Assembly (NCBI GenBank): GCA_900556185.1
Contig: USNN01000008.1
Coordinates: forward strand, 1 to 21,284
Reading direction: 5' to 3'
DNA length: 21,284 bases
From: an uncultured Eubacteriales bacterium
Lineage (GTDB): Bacteria > Bacillota > Clostridia > Christensenellales > UBA1242
The position numbers were made by a program, and so were the translations under genes. The notes under the pieces were generated by a model, which was given only the letters and a program-made list of their open reading frames with translations, was not told the origin of the DNA and made no database searches. Positions 7,749 through 14,508 of this stretch are shown here, one piece after another (position 1 is the first letter of the stretch; the number at the start of each line of letters is the position of its first letter).

Positions 7749-7825
7749 TTGTAGATAAAAGGATAGATTTAGTTGGCTTATTTGCCAATATTTGGCGTGC
7801 CACTTAATGTTTTTTGTGGCTTAGG

Positions 7826-10276
7826 TTAGCACAACAACTCTATTATCTGTTTTTTGCTGTCTGCCTGATTTATGGTTAACAATTTATCTAATATGTTCAC
7901 GCTAACCACATTTTCTGCGATTATTGTGTTTTTAATAGATAAACTTTCGTCTGACCTATAAACTAAGTAATCATTTAGGGCATATCTTATTGCCGTACTC
8001 TTTTCCTTATCATATTTAATTATGTTATAATCCTTAGTTATCCACTCATTTTCATTTAAAATGGTAGTAACCTTGTTTTCTAGGCTAAATAACATTTTGC
8101 CAACCTGCAAGCAAAGTATATTGCCTTTTAGGAACATAAATCCGTATTTGTCGAACCCGTCAATAAATTTAATAAATCTATTGTTATCTCGAGTTGCCGA
8201 AACAAGTTTACCTTCCTTATTCATTACTTTAAGGTCGGTAATTACCCCTTTATTTAGGTCGAAACTCTTTTCCATACTAATAAAGTATAGTTTAAAGTCA
8301 TCGCCTAGGGTAAGTAATGCGTTTCTGTTCCATATGCTAACTAATTTACCGTCTGAGGTTTTGTAAACTTCTTCGGTATTAGTTCCACCCGTTACGCCAA
8401 CAAAACAATTGCCGAAAAGGTCTTGTTTAGCGCTTATTATTGTATATTTGGAATTAACCATAATTCGTTCTAAGGTTAACCCTTTAGCCGTTATAATTGG
8501 CTTATATATACCAGTGGAAGTTGTAATTAGCCCAGTGTTAACACTATAAACAATGCCAACATCGCTAATTTCATATTGTTTGTTATTTTTCTTAGAAACA
8601 ATTATAAATCGGTTTTCTTTCTTTGGTTTTATAACAACACCCTTATTAGTCATCTCGGCGGTAGAAATTATATTAACTTCGGCAGAATTATGAATACCTT
8701 TCATATTCTTTAACTCGTCTTCGGTTAATATAACTTCATTACGCCCGAGAGATTTTTTAGGTTTAGCGTTGACACTCACCGCAGAAGAACTAACCATTTC
8801 CAAGTCTTTTTTAACTTGGTCTTTATCTTCGTGGTCATATAACCCATCGTGGGTTACAGCATAAACTGTTTTATCCACTTTTGCTTGGGTTTTTGGATCA
8901 GATGAATTAGTTACTGATGCCAAATCGGTGTTTGGCGGACTTTCATTAGGCTCGCCTCGGGTATTATTTTTACCCCTATCTGGTGGCCGTTTCATTCCTC
9001 CAGAATCATCATCAATTTCGGTTTCACCTACTTTTGGTGGTCGGTTTTTCTCTGGGTCGCCCCTAGAATCAAACACTTTATTCTCTGGTGGACTTCCGCC
9101 CGTGTCGCCCCGTGGTTTTGGTGGAGACTCTCCTGTGTCTCCTGGTGGACCATCTCTGCCGTTTGCACCAGCTAGAGACCCTCCCACATCTCGTGGTGGA
9201 CCATCTCTTGGTGTGTTAGGTGGAGATTCATCCTCGCCTCCAGAGCCTGCCCGTTTGCCATACAGCATTGCTTCATTATCCTCAACGCCGTCCCGTTCTG
9301 GCGGACCATTTATATTAACATTTTGTTTATTATTTTCATCTTCAGAGTAAACGATTTCGTAGTTACTGTAACTAGGATACATCTTTTTAAATGACTCTAC
9401 ATCTATATTGCCCGATGCTAGTAACTTTCGTTTTGCCCTTAACATTCTTTTATATTCACGGCGGTCTATATAGGTGCCGTTTTTAATTCTTTCATGACGC
9501 TCTTTGGTCATCATATCTAGTATTTCTACTAGTTCTAGGGTGCTTAAAACAAGATGCACACCACTAGGCACTTCTACCATCCACAAAATACCTGTGTTGG
9601 TGCTTGCAAATGCTAAAAACGACCTAACGGTTGAACTTGTATGAGTGTATCTACCAATAACATAGTCTTCTCGTATCCAATAACTATCGTATACGGGGTC
9701 GCCGTGTGCATCTAGGTTACTAGTTCCCCATGTTCTAAACCACTTGTAGCCATCATATTCCACTATATCCACAACTTGGTGGAAGATTATGGAACTATTG
9801 GCTTTAATTGCCTTTTCGCTTGCTTCGGTATTTGTGTAAGTTATGTTAGAAAACAACTTAGACAAATATAGTTTCCACGAAGAAACTTGCGACTTCTCTG
9901 GAATAACCGAAGATTGGTCGTTTTGTGCATTGGCGGTTAGCCCTGCTTGACTAATTTCGGATAGGTTTTTGTTGGTTGGTTCTATATATTTATAATAGGC
10001 TATAATATCGCCCACTTCAATTTTTTCGGGGTCGGTATTTTTAACCATAACAGCATCGTCTATATTAAAGCCCGAATTTACCATGGATGAAGAAAGAATG
10101 GTAACCAAAGAATAGCCAAAGATATTTGGCACATTATTACTCCTCTTGGCGTTTATCATGATAACCGAGCAAATAATACTAATCACCAAGATAGGAATTA
10201 TAACTATGGTAGTTACTGTATCAAGAAAGTTAAGCCAACTATTGTTGGTCTTCTTCTTGTTCCTTGGTTCTCTCAT
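7826..10276 (-). CDS. SipW-like signal peptidase I (S26B) with a 560-residue C-terminal extension
   Basis: The protein has 816 residues against about 180-200 for ordinary SipW. A membrane anchor spans about 20-43. The catalytic region has SLVTILSSSM (56-65), with S64 as the probable nucleophile before Met, followed by IEVGDIIAYY (86-95). IIFHQVVDI (163-171) carries the catalytic His H166 of the ER/SipW-type Ser-His peptidases, and GTSNLDAHGDPV (184-195) ends the fold. A hydrophobic stretch at about 217-250 may be a second membrane span. Then come a basic segment (257-287), a Pro/Gly/Asp-rich segment with repeated PP and GDTG (about 323-450), and a beta-rich domain of unknown family (about 545-816). 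If 217-250 spans the membrane, the extension is cytosolic. Otherwise it is outside. The ATG has AAGGA about 9 bases upstream. Directly upstream lie two small exported proteins, its likely substrates. Confidence 0.8.
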   Translation of the reverse strand: MREPRNKKKTNNSWLNFLDTVTTIVIIPILVISIICSVIMINAKRSNNVPNIFGYSLVTILSSSMVNSGFNIDDAVMVKNTDPEKIEVGDIIAYYKYIEPTNKNLSEISQAGLTANAQNDQSSVIPEKSQVSSWKLYLSKLFSNITYTNTEASEKAIKANSSIIFHQVVDIVEYDGYKWFRTWGTSNLDAHGDPVYDSYWIREDYVIGRYTHTSSTVRSFLAFASTNTGILWMVEVPSGVHLVLSTLELVEILDMMTKERHERIKNGTYIDRREYKRMLRAKRKLLASGNIDVESFKKMYPSYSNYEIVYSEDENNKQNVNINGPPERDGVEDNEAMLYGKRAGSGGEDESPPNTPRDGPPRDVGGSLAGANGRDGPPGDTGESPPKPRGDTGGSPPENKVFDSRGDPEKNRPPKVGETEIDDDSGGMKRPPDRGKNNTRGEPNESPPNTDLASVTNSSDPKTQAKVDKTVYAVTHDGLYDHEDKDQVKKDLEMVSSSAVSVNAKPKKSLGRNEVILTEDELKNMKGIHNSAEVNIISTAEMTNKGVVIKPKKENRFIIVSKKNNKQYEISDVGIVYSVNTGLITTSTGIYKPIITAKGLTLERIMVNSKYTIISAKQDLFGNCFVGVTGGTNTEEVYKTSDGKLVSIWNRNALLTLGDDFKLYFISMEKSFDLNKGVITDLKVMNKEGKLVSATRDNNRFIKFIDGFDKYGFMFLKGNILCLQVGKMLFSLENKVTTILNENEWITKDYNIIKYDKEKSTAIRYALNDYLVYRSDESLSIKNTIIAENVVSVNILDKLLTINQADSKKQIIELLC
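9143..9208. repeat. Repeated 15-mer inside the Pro/Gly-rich coding segment
   Basis: TGGTGGACCATCTCT occurs at 9143-9157 and again at 9194-9208, and related GGTGGA/GGCGGA units recur across about 8930-9310. On the coding (minus) strand they encode RDGPP-type units. This is the DNA signature of repeat expansion in the low-complexity linker of the SipW-like protein, and its G/C content is higher than that of the surroundings. Confidence 0.7.
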
Positions 10277-10302
10277 TCTCTTTTTTCCTTATTTCTTTTC
10301 AC

Positions 10303-10431
10303 ATTTTCGGCTATATGAACCAAACAAATGAAAAAGAGTTACGAGTAAATTCGACTTTTAATTTTTAAGTGCGGTAATGAAATTTTCACACTTATGAAAA
10401 AACTTATTTTCGGCTATAAGTTGTTTCATAA
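10303..10431. promoter_or_regulatory. Repeats and hairpin upstream of the SipW-like gene
   Basis: The 13-mer ATTTTCGGCTATA occurs at 10303-10315 and 10406-10418. The second copy overlaps the loop of a hairpin, ATGAAA-A-AACTTAT (10394-10407) against ATAAGTT-G-TTTCAT (10416-10429), with one mismatch. The copies lie about 27 and 130 bases upstream of the SipW-like ATG. A regulator-binding role is possible. I found no clear -35/-10 pair for this gene. Confidence 0.4.
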
Positions 10432-10476
10432 ATATGAAAAACACACTTGTGTAAATTTTGTGAAAAACTATTATAT

Positions 10477-10527
10477 AAAAAAATATATCTTAGGGCTTAG
10501 CGCAGGCAAATGCACCAATGCCCTAAG
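10477..10527 (-). terminator. Terminator of the small exported protein gene at 10565-11293
   Basis: On the minus strand CTTAGGGC (10527-10520) pairs with GCCCTAAG (10496-10489). Inside it GTGCA pairs with TGCGC (one G-U) around a short loop, and ATATA then seven T follow. This is a good intrinsic terminator 38 bases after the stop. It separates the small-protein gene from the SipW-like gene. Confidence 0.78.
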
Positions 10528-10564
10528 ACTTATTTATTCAAACTTTAAAATCTATTCGCTTGAA

Positions 10565-11293
10565 TTATGGAAGTGTAACAGCACCAGCAACTGGAGCAGC
10601 AACTGATAGAGCACCAGCTGTAGATCTTGTAGTTGTATCAACAGCAGTAAAGATTACGCCGAATGACCAATCAGCAGCAGTTGTTTTAACAGAGTTACCA
10701 GCAGCGTTGGTATAAGCGCAGATAGCCATAACGGTGATTTCTTCGTCATAGTTAGCTGTGTAACCAGCAGTTGTTAATTCTGTCCAACCAGCATCAGCAC
10801 CAGCTTTTACATAGTATTTAACTGCAATAGTTGCACCACTAACTGCAGGAGTTGTAGCTCCGCCAGCTAGTTTAACAGTAACACTACCAGTAGCAGCGTT
10901 TTCATCTGGGGTATACTTAATTGTATAAGCAACAGCAGCTTTAGTTGTAGTTGCGTCTACATAAGTATTAGATAAGAACTTAGAACCATCCTTATCAGCT
11001 GGAGCGGTTAACTTTGTCCAATCTTCTACATCAGCAGTATAAGTTGTAGATGTAGCAGAGTTGAATAGTTCGTTTTCAGCTAAGGTGATTTCAGCACCAT
11101 CAGTTGCATACTTATCAGCATTAGCAACGGCTGAAATAGAAACTTTACCTGTTAAGTTTTGGAAGTTAATGCTAACTGTGTTCTTTACATTAACTGTAAA
11201 GGTTTGTGTAGCAGCCCAAACACCAACGCCCATAACTGCGATTGCAGCACAGATTGATACTATGGTTGCAATTAACTTAGATTTTAATTTCAT
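10565..11293 (-). CDS. Exported Ala/Thr-rich fibre-like protein, probable SipW-type substrate
   Basis: The protein has 242 residues. The signal peptide is MKLKSKLIATIVSICAAIAV followed by MGVGVWAATQ, with likely processing near VWA-A (about 26-29). The mature part is Ala/Thr/Val-rich, predicted beta-rich and has few charges, as expected of a fibre or surface-array subunit. After the signal comes QTFTVNVKNTVSI, mirrored by the neighbouring paralogue, and near the C terminus DWSFGVIFTAV (about 208-218) again matches the paralogue. The ATG has AGGAGA 8 bases upstream. Its codon use (many GCA, ACA, GTT) and higher GC differ from its neighbours, which suggests very high expression. The context, a SipW-like peptidase next door and a terminator directly after, resembles tasA/calY loci. 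I see no direct sequence match that would justify the name TasA. There is no LPXTG anchor. Confidence 0.75.
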   Translation of the reverse strand: MKLKSKLIATIVSICAAIAVMGVGVWAATQTFTVNVKNTVSINFQNLTGKVSISAVANADKYATDGAEITLAENELFNSATSTTYTADVEDWTKLTAPADKDGSKFLSNTYVDATTTKAAVAYTIKYTPDENAATGSVTVKLAGGATTPAVSGATIAVKYYVKAGADAGWTELTTAGYTANYDEEITVMAICAYTNAAGNSVKTTAADWSFGVIFTAVDTTTRSTAGALSVAAPVAGAVTLP

Positions 11294-11380
11294 TTGTTTT
11301 TCTCCTTTTTAGATTTTGTATATAATTAGCCTTACCCCCACCCAGTTTGCCCTAGATGGGTTAAAGACGAATTACCTATG

Positions 11381-11989
11381 TTAGTCAGTGGAAACTTGCA
11401 CGCCATTGAAGGTGAATGCAAAGCCCCATGTGGCAGAATAATCAAATAGGTCCACCCTCTGAACTACATTTTGGTTAACAGTTAGTGTTGCTTTTAACCA
11501 AATATAAGGGGTTTGTTGTGTTACGGACATATTTTTGTTATATTCGCACATTTCAGCGGTGGACCAGTCTGGTTCTCGTTGGCCATACCCGTATTGATAG
11601 GTTGCGGTGTAGTTAACTGGGTTAGATAGTGTTGCATCGGTTAGGGCAACCAAAACCCCATTTTCAGCAGAGCCGGATAATACAAACTTAAATATGTATT
11701 CTATTTTTTTAGAGCCTGCACTGAAAGATACATCCCTACAAAAATAGTTCATAGTGTCAGTATCTACACCTACTCCGTTTTTGTATAAGTGTTGCATAAC
11801 AAGGTTTGTGTCGCCTGCACCATATCGATCACCATATAGGTCGCCTTGAACGTCACCTAAGGCTATGCTTGTGGTGTTTGCAACTTGAACTGGAAATTGA
11901 AGAAGTATTGCCACAATACCAGTTGCGGAAACGCTTAGCGAACACACCATAGCTATAATTGTAGATACCACTTTAGTCCGGATGCTCAC
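11381..11989 (-). CDS. Exported small protein paralogous to the 10565-11293 product
   Basis: The protein has 202 residues from a GTG with a strong AAGGAGG 8 bases upstream. The signal segment is SIRTKVVSTIIAMVCSLSVS (2-21) and the hydrophobic run extends to about 31. QFPVQVANTTSI then aligns with QTFTVNVKNTVSI of the next gene, and near the C terminus ATWGFAFTFNGV aligns with DWSFGVIFTAV. The two are therefore diverged paralogues of one family. The central part is different: it is richer in Gly, Asp and Tyr and has a Cys. It is transcribed first (promoter at 12051-12079), 87 bases before the abundant-looking paralogue, so it could be a minor or basal subunit, as TapA is to TasA. That comparison is by context only. 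No wall anchor is visible. Confidence 0.7.
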   Translation of the reverse strand: MSIRTKVVSTIIAMVCSLSVSATGIVAILLQFPVQVANTTSIALGDVQGDLYGDRYGAGDTNLVMQHLYKNGVGVDTDTMNYFCRDVSFSAGSKKIEYIFKFVLSGSAENGVLVALTDATLSNPVNYTATYQYGYGQREPDWSTAEMCEYNKNMSVTQQTPYIWLKATLTVNQNVVQRVDLFDYSATWGFAFTFNGVQVSTD

Positions 11990-12050
11990 TAATTGGTCCT
12001 CCTTTTTTGCCCGCTTGGGGCTACCTTGCTCACTCCTTTATACATTCACT

Positions 12051-12079
12051 ATTTTATCATAACCAAAATTGACTTCCAA
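12051..12079 (-). promoter_or_regulatory. Promoter of the exported-protein operon
   Basis: On the minus strand TTGGAA (12079-12074), 17 bases, TAAAAT (12056-12051). The predicted transcript start near 12044 gives a leader of about 55 bases with AAGGAGG before the GTG at 11989. It lies between the deacetylase stop (12139) and this gene. The AT-only palindrome at 12101-12120 just upstream may terminate the deacetylase transcript. Confidence 0.6.
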
Positions 12080-12138
12080 ACGATTTTAGGCATTTTTCAA
12101 AAATATTTTAAAAAATATTTCATAATTTTTACACAACC

Positions 12139-12985
12139 CTATAATTCGCTTAGTGGAACTATCTCTATTCCCATAGCCAGAATCTTCTCTAGGTTGTCGG
12201 CTATTGCTCTAGCAGTTTCGGTGGTCCCAACTGGTCCTATATGCCCTATTGCGACCGCTTTGCCCTTTTCTTGAGCCACTTTGACGGCGTTATATAATTC
12301 ACTAACTGCTCTTGCGTAATTAGGTCTGCCTGGGGGTTCTAAAAACACATCTCTGTCATAAAACTTGGTGCCAACCTCTTTTGCACACTCGGGGCAAACC
12401 GAACCCATTATGGTTTTGCTATCTAAAAAATACATATCTCTAGACTTAACCTCTTTCATAAGTTCGGTTATTATTGCCTTGTTTTTAGATACGCCTGTGC
12501 CCATATGAATATTCACGCCCTTGCAGTGTGGAGTTTTGTCTATGCACTCGGCTAGCACTTTTCTGGCCTCGTCTGGTGAATAACTGTTTTTTATTAGCAC
12601 GGGTCCGTAATAATTAGCGGGAGCATAGGTTTCATTTTCCATCGGCATATGCAAAATTACCTCGTGGCCTTTAGCGTGTGCCTTTTCGGCGTCTTCGGTA
12701 CTAAAGTCGTCCGCTGGCATTACTGCAATTGTGAGTTTTGCGTTTACGTTTAGCATTTCTTCCACTCCACGGCGGTCTTCACCAAAGTCGTCTATAACTA
12801 TCGCTAGTTTCGGTTTGGTGATTGGCTCGGTGGCATTACCCACTTCGCTTGCGGTATGCCATTTTCCCCGTGGCAGTAACTGCGTCAAATGAATTAATCA
12901 CGCCTATTCCCGCCCCTATTAGCAAAATGTAACAAAAACTTGCAACTATACTTAAAATTGTTTTTAATATATTATTCTTCTTCAT
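12139..12985 (-). CDS. Divergent polysaccharide deacetylase (YibQ family), split by a one-base frameshift
   Basis: The catalytic part runs from 12888 to 12139 (249 codons counting from a TTG). It carries the family's motifs: VIDDFG (31-36), HMPME (80-84), GVNIHMG (124-130), YFLDSKT (153-159), RDVFLE (179-184) and AIGHIGPVGTTE (213-224). These lie on a barrel-like NodB-related fold, and the substrate in this subfamily is not established. The TTG start is poor: no ribosome site is present and the domain would lack an export signal. In another frame an ATG at 12985 begins MKKNNILKTILSIVASFCYI, a signal/anchor that runs to ATGK and then out of frame. Dropping one base in the GGGGAAAA run (12869-12862) joins the two into one protein of about 280 residues. 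So there is either a real frameshift mutation, phase-variable slippage, or a sequencing error. Confidence 0.8.
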
Positions 12986-13078
12986 AGTTTTAGTATTTTT
13001 TTATTTCGTGAATTTATTCTATAATAAACAAAATTAGTTCCAAATTTTAGTGCGTCCGTTTTTACAACCAAAATTTGG

Positions 13079-13132
13079 CGATTTTTCCCGTTTATAGAAC
13101 TTTTTTTAGGCAATTTTTCCGTCTATAGAACC
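13079..13132. repeat. Tandem near-repeats between divergent genes
   Basis: CGATTTTTCCCGTTTATAGAAC (from 13079; two mismatching or extra bases) and CAATTTTTCCGTCTATAGAACC (from 13111) are near-identical direct repeats 32 bases apart. They lie in the gap between the deacetylase (minus) and the membrane-protein gene (plus), where operators would be expected. No matching promoter could be placed on the minus strand. Confidence 0.45.
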
Positions 13133-13181
13133 ACTTGTGAAATTTGTGGCAAAAATGCTACTATTAACCACTTTAATTTTG

Positions 13182-13210
13182 TTGACTATACTTTTTTATT
13201 TTGCTACCAT
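13182..13210 (+). promoter_or_regulatory. Promoter of the 13217 gene, possibly leaderless
   Basis: TTGACT (13182-13187), 17 bases, TACCAT (13205-13210). The predicted start of transcription, about 13217, falls on the ATG itself, and there is no ribosome binding site before that ATG. A leaderless message is therefore possible. Confidence 0.5.
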
Positions 13211-13216
13211 TATTTT

Positions 13217-13999
13217 ATGGATAAAATAAAGAAGATATTTTGTTATATATTACTTATTATATTAGTGGGCGGAGCAACCTGCATTGGTTTTTTGCCACAA
13301 AACAGTGTAACCACCTTTGCCGAAGGTGAAGAAAGTGGCGAAACCACGCCAGAAATTTTACCGCCTTATGAAAATTCGTATAGCATAGAAAGCACTGCTC
13401 GCAAAGTTACGGTGAATTTGAAGGTGAACATCACTCTTGGCTTGCACGGAGATTTAACCGCAGACCTAGCAATTGAAGAAAACAAGGACACTCTAAAGCA
13501 GTTTCAAAAGTATGTTAAAAAGCAAATAGACTCGGCAGATATTGGCGAACTGTTTTATGCAACGCTAACTCCTACCAGCACCGAAGACAAAACTCCAATA
13601 TCCGCAAGGCAACAATATAAGGTGTATTTGCCAAAGTCGTATAAGCATAAAGATGTGGCGGTAATTCCATTCACCGACTATCGCACCACGCAAAGAGTTA
13701 TTAGTGCCACAATAGACAAAACCGACTGCTCTATCACATTTTTTGGTAACAACAGTGCATACGCCTACGCTATTGTGTATAACGGCGTGTATAAGCAAAT
13801 TATTTGGATAGCCATTATTATGGTGGCAGTTTTAACTATTTGTATTTTAGTTAAAATTTATTGCTTGCGTAAAGACGACCCATATTATAAAGACAAAAAA
13901 GCTCAGAAAGAAATTGCAAAAAAGAAAGCTAAACACAAGGAAAACCGCAAGCTCGCCCAAGAACTTAAGCGAGAAAAAGAAAAACTTAATAAAAAGTGA
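13217..13999 (+). CDS. Unrecognised single-pass surface protein with basic cytosolic tail
   Basis: The protein has 260 residues. Residues 1-36 are a signal peptide (MDKIKKIF, hydrophobic core about 8-25, likely cut near FAEG). Residues 37-190 form an extracytoplasmic domain without cysteines except C171. It is mixed alpha/beta, with STARKVTVNLKVNITLGL (59-76) and a TTQRVISATIDKTDCSITFF beta run. Residues 194-216 are a transmembrane helix. Residues 217-260 are an extremely Lys-rich, probably helical cytosolic tail (KKAQKEIAKKKAKHKENRK and onward). The layout is like that of type I membrane proteins with an exported N terminus. I do not recognise the family. It is a single gene between its own promoter and terminator, divergent from the deacetylase. 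A role in surface assembly or in contact with nucleic acid or lipid through the tail is only a guess. Confidence 0.75.
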   Translation: MDKIKKIFCYILLIILVGGATCIGFLPQNSVTTFAEGEESGETTPEILPPYENSYSIESTARKVTVNLKVNITLGLHGDLTADLAIEENKDTLKQFQKYVKKQIDSADIGELFYATLTPTSTEDKTPISARQQYKVYLPKSYKHKDVAVIPFTDYRTTQRVISATIDKTDCSITFFGNNSAYAYAIVYNGVYKQIIWIAIIMVAVLTICILVKIYCLRKDDPYYKDKKAQKEIAKKKAKHKENRKLAQELKREKEKLNKK

Positions 14000-14005
14000 A
14001 ACAAT

Positions 14006-14038
14006 AGCCAGTGAGGAATTCTCACTGGCTGTGTTTTT
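14006..14038 (+). terminator. Terminator of the 13217 gene
   Basis: AGCCAGTGAG (14006-14015), loop GAATT, CTCACTGGCT (14021-14030), then GTGTTTTT. It begins 7 bases after the stop. A further short dyad, TTCCGGC (14041-14047) and GCCGGAA (14062-14068), follows without a T run. Confidence 0.9.
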
Positions 14039-14100
14039 AGTTCCGGCTCCACGAGCGTTCCGCCGGAATTGATATACGAAAATTGAATATCTTTTAAATT

Positions 14101-14166
14101 AAAAGACCCAAGTTAAGAACCCGCTTGTAACACTTGATACTAAGCGGAACCTCAACTCGGTCTTTT
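14101..14166 (-). ncRNA. Long imperfect hairpin, best formed on the minus strand
   Basis: AAAAGACC (14101-14108) pairs with GGTCTTTT (14159-14166), and CCGCTT (14121-14126) with AAGCGG (14142-14147). Read as minus-strand RNA, the whole arm pairs (about 25 pairs) with four or five G-U pairs, one bulge and one mismatch, around a 15-base loop. Read as plus-strand RNA, those positions become A-C mismatches. On the minus strand the stem is followed by an interrupted T run, so it could be a terminator or part of a structured RNA. No coding sequence is credible here. Confidence 0.45.
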
Positions 14167-14376
14167 CTTTTTAAAATCTTATCCAATTTTCTGCCGAAGT
14201 GCATCGAATGTATTTGGTGGTGATTTCTTTCACTCTTTAATAATGTCATTATTTCCACTTTGGTCGCGTAAACATTGTTTAGCAACCTGCTGTTTCGCAG
14301 GCAAGCAAAACGCACACTTTCCACTTTACTTTGTTGCCCGCTTTGTGTGTCGGCGGAACCAATTAATGTGCAAGAT

Positions 14377-14418
14377 AAAACCCAGCCACGATGGAAAACA
14401 CCATCATGGCTGGGTTTT
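14377..14418 (-). terminator. Terminator-like 18-bp hairpin
   Basis: Arms at 14377-14394 and 14401-14418 (AAAACCCAGCCA...TGGCTGGGTTTT at the ends) pair over 18 bases around a 6-base loop. On the minus strand the only irregularity is one G-U pair. On the plus strand it is a C-A mismatch, so a minus-strand transcript is favoured. The run of T at the end of the stem gives termination potential. It may end a transcript coming from the structured region at 14.5-15.05 kb. Confidence 0.6.
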
Positions 14419-14508
14419 GTTATTTTACTAATTATAAACAATTTTAATTGCGCGATTTAATTTTAATATGGTTTTAAACTAAGCTTTCAACCTCTTGTTA
14501 AAAGTTTA

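Noticed and set aside
9050..9120. RGD tripeptides in the SipW-like protein (about residues 389-391 and 405-407) as integrin-binding sites
   Set aside because: They lie in a low-complexity segment that may be cytosolic, where chance RGD is expected.
8928..9350. Plus-strand frame of 140 codons opposite the Pro/Gly-rich linker
   Set aside because: It is the antisense shadow of a low-complexity GC-richer repeat and has no start signal of its own.
12101..12120. AT-only palindrome AAATATTTT-AA-AAAATATTT as a firm terminator
   Set aside because: It has no G-C pairs. It may help terminate the deacetylase transcript but is too weak to call.
14094..14441. Open frame of 115 codons on the minus strand
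   Set aside because: It spans two strong hairpins and the terminator-like stem, has no ribosome site or recognisable motif, and its composition looks like structured non-coding DNA.
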